The notes below the pieces were generated by a model that had not been told where the DNA came from, did no database searches, and saw only the letters and a program-made list of their open reading frames with translations. Positions 4,691 to 6,528 of a DNA stretch of 6,528 nt are shown piece by piece. The DNA is taken from positions 1 through 6,528 of the forward strand of contig CAJBVU010000291.1 in NCBI GenBank assembly GCA_903959115.1, written 5' to 3'. Positions within the stretch are counted from its first letter, which is position 1. Each line of letters begins with the position of its first letter. The DNA comes from an uncultured Bacteroidota bacterium. GTDB lineage: Bacteria; Bacteroidota; Bacteroidia; NS11-12g; UBA955. A program made the translations under genes and the position numbers.

Positions 4691-5917
4691 TTATTTTTTC
4701 TGATTGGCCAGCTTGATTTTCGACAACAATGCTTGGGTTTCAGCGGTGTTCGCGTCTGCGCCTTTGCCCAATTTGATGGCTGTGTTGGCATCGATTTGTG
4801 CCTCACTAAATCGACCCAATTTGTACAATAGGTTTGCACGGGTATCGTAATAGTTCCATTCAGGTTTTTTATTGATGCTCATCGTGGAATATTCAACGGC
4901 TTTTGACAAAATTGCCGTTTCGTTGCAAGATTGAAAGAGTTCCCAAGCCGTGCTATTTAAGCCTACTGGGCTGCTCTTCTTTGCAATTTCATCGAACGTA
5001 GCCACATAATTGCCCCACTCGCCGCGTTTCTTGTACCATTCCATGTACCGATTGGGTTTGTCCCATTCTGGATGATCAGACCGTTTCAACAATTCACCCA
5101 TCGCCCATTGAAATTGTGTTTCGTTCAAGGAATTGATGGCTTTGCTCACTTGATTGCTCAGGACTTTGTATGCGGTATTCCTCGACCAGTCTTTTCCAAA
5201 TAAAGAATCGTACATCGCTTCGTTATTAATCCACCGTTGAACGAGTTCATGATCGCAATGGTATGAGGCCAAGCTGTATAGAGCGAACTGTTGGAATGGG
5301 TCGGTGGTGGCTTTAAATCGCTGAACAAAGCCTTGAGGTGTGGTGTCTTCGAGAATGGAATAATTTCGATTGAAAATGAATCCGCGAAACCAAGATGGGA
5401 TATTATTGGCATTGAGGGAAGGAACGCCTGGGCGAGAATATTTGCCAATGTTGGCTGTAGATTCCTTGAGGGTTTGCATGGAGTCTAAGTAGTGCATCCA
5501 ATAGGATTTTTCTGAGTATCCAGAATAACTACCTATAAAATTCCCGTCGCCATTGAAAATCAAAAAAGTGGGGAAGCCGTTCACGCCATAGTGGAATCGC
5601 AACAATTTCCCGATGGAGTCTTTTTCCATTTCAAGCGAATAGCTGTTGAGGAATCCATTCATTTTTCGCTGTACTTGGGTGTCTGAAAAGTTTTTTTGAT
5701 CCATCACTTTACACCATCCACACCAATCGGTATAGCAATCGATCATGACCCATTTGTTTTGTTGTTTGGCTAGGGACAATGCATTATCCCATTGAGCAAC
5801 TTTTCCAAAAGCAGGAGAGGGGAATTTTGGTTCCTTTTTGGACGATGATTGTGCTGATGCGGACAATGTGGTAATCAATGCAATCAAGGCGCAGATTAGG
5901 TTTTTGAGGATTCTCAT
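4691..5917 (-). CDS. Exported thioredoxin-fold protein with TPR-like C-terminus
   Basis: The 408-residue product starts with a signal peptide (MRILKNLICALIALITTLSA, probable cleavage after SAQ at 21-23), so it acts in the periplasm or is exported. Residues about 38-145 form a thioredoxin-like domain: AQWDNALSLAKQQNKWVMID leads to CYTDWCGWCK with active-site Cys66 and Cys69, then GVNGFPTFLIFNGDG with the cis-proline at Pro116. This order is typical of the thioredoxin_7/DsbD-gamma-like group that reduces or rearranges disulfides. Residues about 160-345 are helical and not recognised. Residues about 350-400 (EWNYYDTRANLLYKLGRFSE, then AQIDANTAIKLG) look like one tetratricopeptide repeat, suggesting a protein partner. 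The gene converges on the secreted-protein gene with a 97-bp gap holding no clear terminator. Start is ATG 5917, giving a full signal peptide; a -7-like TATTTTCG lies at 5933-5940 on the minus strand. The substrate is unknown. Confidence 0.92.
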   Translation of the reverse strand: MRILKNLICALIALITTLSASAQSSSKKEPKFPSPAFGKVAQWDNALSLAKQQNKWVMIDCYTDWCGWCKVMDQKNFSDTQVQRKMNGFLNSYSLEMEKDSIGKLLRFHYGVNGFPTFLIFNGDGNFIGSYSGYSEKSYWMHYLDSMQTLKESTANIGKYSRPGVPSLNANNIPSWFRGFIFNRNYSILEDTTPQGFVQRFKATTDPFQQFALYSLASYHCDHELVQRWINNEAMYDSLFGKDWSRNTAYKVLSNQVSKAINSLNETQFQWAMGELLKRSDHPEWDKPNRYMEWYKKRGEWGNYVATFDEIAKKSSPVGLNSTAWELFQSCNETAILSKAVEYSTMSINKKPEWNYYDTRANLLYKLGRFSEAQIDANTAIKLGKGADANTAETQALLSKIKLANQKK

Positions 5918-6127
5918 GGGTTGATGGTTTTACGAAAATAATGATTCTAGATCGTTAAATTTCAGAAGGTTTATAGATATCAGACGATTAAAGTGCCCAT
6001 CAAATAAATGCAACGTCGGAGTTCTCTTGATTGTCTGATGTTGAAATCAAGTCCTCAGGGATATTCAAATGCTTTTACCCTTTAATTCTCAAGGACAAGT
6101 CATTTGTTTTGATTTTACTTTCATTTT

Positions 6128-6159
6128 TTTGTTCGGGTAACATCGCTGATTTATATTTG
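6128..6159 (+). promoter_or_regulatory. Bacteroidota-type promoter of the right-hand lipoprotein gene
   Basis: TTTG at 6128-6131 (-33 box) and TATATTTG at 6152-6159 (-7 box, perfect match to TAnnTTTG) are separated by 20 nt, so their centres are 26 bp apart as expected for the Bacteroidota primary sigma factor. The lipoprotein ATG is at 6187, giving a leader of roughly 20-25 nt. Confidence 0.7.
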
Positions 6160-6186
6160 AATAACCGCTAATAAGTTATAATTATC

Positions 6187-6528
6187 ATGAAAAACAAAAT
6201 TTCGTTATTACTGACGATCATCATCGTGCTAACATCTTGCACAATGCAAAAGCGATATCATAATTCCGGATTTAATTTGGGATTGAATGGTCACTTTACA
6301 AGAAGCAATAAGACCAGTGGTTTGCCCAATAAATCTGTCCATAAAGCGATTCAAAATCCAAACGCTGAATCATCAAAAGTAGAATCCAATAAGTCAACGG
6401 TAACTGAGGCGAATATCCCATTTAACACTAGTGATGTTCGTGATGTCCAGGAAAGCGATATTACACCTTTTGGTGTCATTTCTACTCAAACGCAAATTTG
6501 CGATAATCCAATGAATTCTGTAAGCCAG
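6187..6528 (+). CDS. Predicted lipoprotein, 5' part only (runs off the window)
   Basis: There are 114 codons from ATG 6187 without a stop; the gene continues beyond the right edge. The start MKNKISLLLTIIIVLTSC is a lipoprotein signal with lipobox L15-T16-S17-C18, so Cys18 should be lipid-modified. After it comes TMQKRYHNSGFNLGLNGHF, a '(T/I/V)QKR.(Y/H)...G(F/W)' pattern that I recall right after the lipid cysteine in many uncharacterised Bacteroidota lipoproteins. Residues about 40-114 are rich in Ser, Asn, Thr and Lys and look like a flexible, low-complexity linker, so any folded domain is probably downstream and unseen. A good promoter precedes it (6128-6159), and the gene is divergent from the thioredoxin-fold gene with 269 bp between. 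Function is unknown. Confidence 0.88.
   Translation, partial: MKNKISLLLTIIIVLTSCTMQKRYHNSGFNLGLNGHFTRSNKTSGLPNKSVHKAIQNPNAESSKVESNKSTVTEANIPFNTSDVRDVQESDITPFGVISTQTQICDNPMNSVSQ

Noticed and set aside
5291..5488. Plus-strand frame opposite the thioredoxin-fold gene
   Set aside because: It is antisense to a clearly supported coding region and has no domain or start signal of its own.
6026..6051. 7-bp inverted repeat CTTGATT/AATCAAG in the gap between the thioredoxin-fold gene and the last lipoprotein gene
   Set aside because: Short, with a 12-nt loop, and expected by chance in A+T-rich DNA; not tied to a promoter or terminator.

Overview
The window reads as an A+T-rich chromosomal segment from a member of the Bacteroidota. 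The evidence is an RteC-type protein, a Bacteroidota-style tyrosine recombinase with an N-terminal arm-binding domain, a C-terminal type IX secretion sorting domain, Bacteroidota promoter boxes (TAnnTTTG with TTTG upstream), and start codons without clear Shine-Dalgarno sequences. Genus cannot be told from the sequence.

The left part (1-2928) looks like one end of an integrated mobile element. On the minus strand is an RteC-like gene (866 to 25). Its two halves lie in different frames, joined at a run of nine A residues. On the plus strand is a complete 414-residue tyrosine recombinase (1684-2928). Between these divergent genes lie 817 bp with no convincing intact gene but with a lot of structure: a start-proximal hairpin overlapping the rteC-like -7 box, a 47-nt palindrome built from TAGGGCAAT units, a perfect 29-bp direct repeat, two smaller inverted repeats, a possible remnant minus-strand reading frame, and a helically spaced set of GTTTCAG-like boxes just before the integrase start. 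The simplest reading is a combined control and recombination region for the element.

The right part (2929-6528) looks like ordinary Bacteroidota envelope genes. A lipoprotein with a lipocalin-like look (3134-3733) is followed after 8 bp by a secreted protein with a type IX sorting domain (3742-4593), probably one operon. A convergent minus-strand gene encodes an exported thioredoxin-fold protein with a WCGWC active site and a TPR-like C-terminus (5917 to 4691). The 5' part of another lipoprotein gene, behind a well-matched Bacteroidota promoter, runs off the right edge (6187-6528). The 205 bp between the integrase and the first lipoprotein gene may hold the element-chromosome junction, but no attachment site could be demonstrated.

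No known defence cassette, CRISPR array, tRNA, rRNA or insertion sequence was recognised. The most unusual signals are the frameshifted RteC-like gene, the repeat-rich 817-bp region, and the replacement of the conserved catalytic His/Trp of the integrase by Gln.
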